Part shown: positions 60,797 through 64,000 of the stretch, piece after piece
Layout: every line of letters begins with the position of its first letter
How positions within the stretch are numbered: the first letter of the stretch is position 1
Source: Serripes groenlandicus
Taxonomy: Eukaryota > Mollusca > Bivalvia > Cardiida > Cardiidae
Direction: 5' to 3'
DNA length: 64,000 nucleotides
Assembly (NCBI GenBank): GCA_031761405.1
Contig: JASEVX010000033.1
Location: forward strand, 552,522 to 616,521
The notes under the pieces: model-generated
Told to the model about the DNA's origin: nothing
The model's database searches: none
Seen by the model: the letters and a program-made list of their open reading frames with translations, nothing else
Translations under genes and position numbers: made by a program

Positions 60797-60840
60797 GCCA
60801 CGGCGGTGTAGTGGTATCTAGCGTTCGCCTTGGGTCATAC
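60797..60840 (+). repeat. tRNA-like head fragment
   Basis: GCGGTGTAGTGGTATCTAGC resembles a tRNA D-arm/A box. There is no B box because a MITE follows at 60847. It is likely a broken SINE head. Confidence 0.35.
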
Positions 60841-60846
60841 CAAAGA

Positions 60847-61081
60847 CATAACCCTTTCCCTCATACGACAAATCTGCAGCAGACGACTTCGAACGTATTT
60901 TGTCAAAACATAGAAAATCTCCATAATTGTACGGATAACCTATGACAAAAAGTGGGAAACATTGTGGCAAAAGGAGAAATTGCACGTTTTGTGCAATTTC
61001 TTCTTTTGTCACTATGTTTTCAAAAAGCTGTCTGCTGCAAAGTCGTCTGCTGCAGAATTGTCGTATGAGGGAAAGGGTTAA
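60847..61081. mobile_element. TTAA-type MITE with matching ends
   Basis: Both ends are of the same kind: CCCTTTCCCTCATACGACAA at the left, and GTATGAGGGAAAGGG-TTAA after CTGCAGAATTGTC at the right. Other copies have CATATAGACG at one end. A doubled CTGTCTGCTGCAAAGTCGTC marks the join. Confidence 0.7.
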
Positions 61082-61089
61082 ACCCATGC

Positions 61090-61925
61090 AATTTTATTTG
61101 ATTTATGAAAAAATGCATAAATTAGACACAATTAAGATTCGATGAACAAACATGTGCTTCATTTAAACATATTTATTTTCACAAAGGTCATGATGAGGTT
61201 AATATTGCCAAGTAATAGGTTTTCTGGAAGTGTGATTGCATTTATCGGAGACTTATCCTGAATCTCGACATATGTCATGAGCTTAATGCAAGAATGTTGT
61301 AACAAAATTTAGTTACACCCATTTAGCCAGTAGCCCAAAACATTGTATTTATTGCCTTTGGCAGGGTAAGATGTTAACGATAGAAGATGTTAAATAAATG
61401 TTAACCTTTTCCTGGATGCGTAAAACATTTTGATGCATCTGCAGCAGTCCACTTTTATTAACATTGTGGCAAAGAGAGAAATTGCTCAAAATGATTTCAA
61501 CCCAATAATCATTTATAGAGATTTTCCATATTTTTGCATAGATGTTCCTCAAATTTCTATACTGTATATTTGTTGTTTGAGGAAACTACTTATCCTTTCC
61601 CACAAAAAAAACAAATTTGCAACAGATGACTGAAAATATCAATTTCTCTTTTTACCACAATGTTTTAAAAATTCATCTGCTGTAGATGCATCCGGAAGAT
61701 GATGTAAGTGGGAAAAGGTTTAAACATTAGAGCTATTAACTTACTAGTCAGTGTTATATTTATGATTATTTTAAATAGTGAACCCATACACTGATGGAAT
61801 TGAGTTCATTTCTTATTATTACATGTTTTTTCCAGTGGATAACAATAGAAGCAGTAGATTATATACTGACAAACTCACTGCTTAATTAAAACAAGCAATA
61901 AGTTTTATCAAGTAATAATTTCACC
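61090..61925. other. Downstream DNA with decayed MITEs
   Basis: Relics at 61402-61590 and 61592-61725. The rest shows nothing recognisable. Confidence 0.4.
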
Positions 61926-61932
61926 TCATACT

Positions 61933-62447
61933 TTAACCCTTTCCCACCAATAGAGCATCTGCAGCAGACGACTTTTGAAAACAGTATAACACAAGGAGAA
62001 ATTGCTCGAACCAAGCAATTTCTCCTTTTGCCATGACATTTTCAACTTTTTTCTGTAATTAAACCTTCATTTCTAGAGATGTCCCATAGTTTTGGCTAGA
62101 TATTTTTAAAAGTAGTTTTGCTGCAGGATTGTTGTTTGTGGTAAATGGTTAACCAATCTGTTTTCAGAAGTCTTCCGCTACAAAAGCGACACAATGTTTC
62201 AGTATGAGGGAAAAGGTTAACCCTTTCCCTCATATAGACGCTTTCTGACGCCTCTGCAGCAGACGGCTTTTTGAAAACATAGTGACAAAAGAAGAAATTG
62301 CACAAAACGTGCAATTTCTCCTTTTGCCACAATGTTTTACTACTTTTTGTCAAAGGTTATCCATTCAATTATGGAGATTTTCTATGTTTTGACAAAATAC
62401 GTTCAAAGTCGTCTGCTGCAGAATTGACGTATGAGGGAAAGGGTTAA
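61933..62447. mobile_element. Two TTAA-type MITEs and a short relic
   Basis: 61933-62152 has TTAA at both sides with a decayed right terminus. 62149-62220 is a fragment. 62217-62447 is complete: CCCTTTCCCTCATATAGACG to CGTATGAGGGAAAGGG, with TTAA on both sides. Confidence 0.75.
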
Positions 62448-62639
62448 AAGAGCAAGTTTTGCTACTTAATTCCATCAGTGTAAGAGAAAGCATAAAAGTA
62501 GAGTGCAATATTTAATGTCACTGTGGGAAAAGGATGTTCAAGCTGAGACTGGACTTTCACTTTCTGTGCTTTTAATGTCTGGATTTCCAAAATTGTTAAT
62601 TTGTTGACGTGCTTAAATATCCTCTTTAACTATGCAGAG

Positions 62640-62836
62640 GACAAGATAAGGAGCAGTAAACGGGTCTTTCTTCCACACTATCTCTCCTTGCACTCATTCA
62701 AACCTATGGTGGGGGAGCTCAAAATAATTGTCTTACTGAGACGATTCTTTTGAGTACCTGCAACATAGGTTTTGGAGGTTAATTAAGGATTTTAGAACTT
62801 GAAATAATTCGCTCCTTTTTCTAGAGCTCTGATAAT
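62640..62836. repeat. Fold-back repeat family FB
   Basis: AAACCTATGGTGGGGGAGCT...GAGACGATTCTTTTGAGTAC forms the palindrome, with CAAGATAAGGAG and TTCTAGAGCTCTGATA at the outer ends. Confidence 0.6.
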
Positions 62837-63130
62837 TATATATTATTCTTATTAAACGAACTTTGTAAATGTTCGGGATCACGCGTATTATTAATAAGTC
62901 ATAAACCAATACAAACATCCTTATTCCACAGTGCTTATTAAAACAACATGACTGTATAAAATTTATGTTTATATTTTAAAATGCATTATGTATGTATGTG
63001 TTTTAATCTCGTACCCTTGATATGAACGTTGCAAGTGTGGTATTTGTGTGACCAATATGAATTAGGGGTTGAAGTTCCTTCAAAGGTTATTAATCATAAT
63101 AAATTTCTAGACCAACTGAATAGTTGCTGC
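62837..63130. other. DNA without recognised features
   Basis: It is AT-rich and no repeat family was identified. Confidence 0.35.
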
Positions 63131-63903
63131 TTAACCTTTCCCAATATTCAGCAAATCTGCAGCAGACGACTTTGAAAACATAGTGACAAAAACTTGAAAA
63201 ATCGCCATTAAAGAAAGCTTGTTTAATAAAGTTGAAAACATAGTGGCCAAATGTGAAATTGATCATCATGAGCTATTTCACCTTTGGGCGCAATGTTTTC
63301 AAAAGTTGTCTGCTGCTATTGCGTCAAAATGAGTCTGCAGGTGGGAAAGGGTTAACCTTTCCCAATATTCAGCAAATCTAAAGTAGGCGACTTTGAAATC
63401 ATCAAGGCAAATGTGATTGAAAATTTCTATTTGAAACAAAGAAAAGGAGATATTGCCCATTGTGACAATGATTTCAAAAGTTGTATTCTGTTGTGTCTTC
63501 AAATTTGGTCAGACCCCTTTCATCTTTTATGGCTACATATTGGCTGAGATTTTACATGTACTTACTGTTTCATTTTATTTATGATTATTTATTTCTCATA
63601 AACTGTATTTAAAGGTTTTGGTGACTTAACCCTTTCCCACAAATAGACACTTTCTGACGCCTCGGCAGCAGGCGTCTTTTAAAAACATTGTGACAAAAGG
63701 ATAAATTGCTCAAAACATGCAAATTTCTCCCTTTGCCACTATGTTTTCAACCTTTCTCAGTAAATATTTCTTTAGAATATTGAGCAATTTCTACCTTTGC
63801 CACAATGTTTAAGCTCTATTTAATAATTCAACTCTCATTTATGGAGATTTTGTTATGATGATTTTGCCAGTATGTTTTGAAAGTTGTCTGCAGAAAGGGT
63901 TAA
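63131..63903. mobile_element. TTAA-type MITEs at the right edge
   Basis: 63131-63355 has TTAA at both ends (CCTTTCCCAATATTCAGCAA to GTGGGAAAGGG). A related relic starts at the shared TTAA and runs to about 63510. 63626-63903 has TTAA at both ends and an extra stretch inside. Confidence 0.65.
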
Positions 63904-64000
63904 GGATTTTTTTTTCAAGTAAAAGTGGTTGTTACTATGTATTAATGATCTCATTTTGTTATGGAATGTATGTTTAATGTCTTTTCCTGATTGAAACAAA

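Noticed and set aside
1..64000. Autonomous transposase or reverse transcriptase genes for the repeat families
   Set aside because: No frame long enough, and no recognisable DDE, Rep/helicase or reverse transcriptase motif, was found on either strand.

Overview
This window looks like a repeat-saturated animal genome, most probably a bivalve or other mollusc. Two things suggest this. There is a well-conserved, multi-exon POU class 6 homeobox gene. The intergenic and intronic DNA is packed with short non-autonomous elements of kinds common in molluscs: fold-back MITEs, tRNA-derived SINEs with a conserved 3' tail, and hairpin-ended elements with internal tandem cores. The species placement is an inference; no sequence search was run.

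Genes. (1) The first two coding exons of an unrecognised gene lie on the minus strand: a start-codon exon at 9371-9406 and a very acidic exon at 4954-5061. The rest would lie beyond the left edge of the window. (2) A POU6F2-like transcription factor gene runs on the plus strand from about 28595 to 58361. Nine coding exons with matching splice phases give a predicted protein of 542 residues: a Q/S/T/A-rich N-terminal part, the POU-specific domain (exons 7-8) and the POU homeodomain (exons 8-9). Its first intron is about 17 kb.

Layout. 1-4.5 kb: MITEs and one minus-strand hairpin-ended element. 4.9-9.4 kb: the minus-strand gene, with a hAT-like element (5624-7170) and a mariner-like element (8210-9211) in its intron. 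9.4-28.5 kb: intergenic, with non-repetitive DNA at 9.4-10.7 kb, then MITEs and large nested tandem-core elements (15.2-19.2 and 23.4-25.2 kb). 28.6-58.4 kb: the POU6 gene, whose introns carry dozens of MITEs, SINEs and a fourfold nested insertion (40.8-44.2 kb). 58.4-64 kb: downstream DNA with more of the same repeats. No other protein gene, rRNA, functional tRNA or CRISPR could be supported.

Main discoveries to check. (a) At least five repeat families of unrelated sequence share one terminal plan: a T-rich start, a head hairpin or subterminal repeat, a GTCCGTC-like stretch, a body that is usually tandem, then the inverted subterminal repeat, a 3' hairpin and a short CTTGTT or CTAGTTT end. 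This recalls helentron-associated (HINE/DINE-like) or bivalve 'pearl' elements. (b) A TTAA-flanked MITE family with CCCTTTCCC ends (piggyBac-like) is present in several dozen copies. (c) One of the tandem cores repeats a motif that resembles the CTCF binding site.
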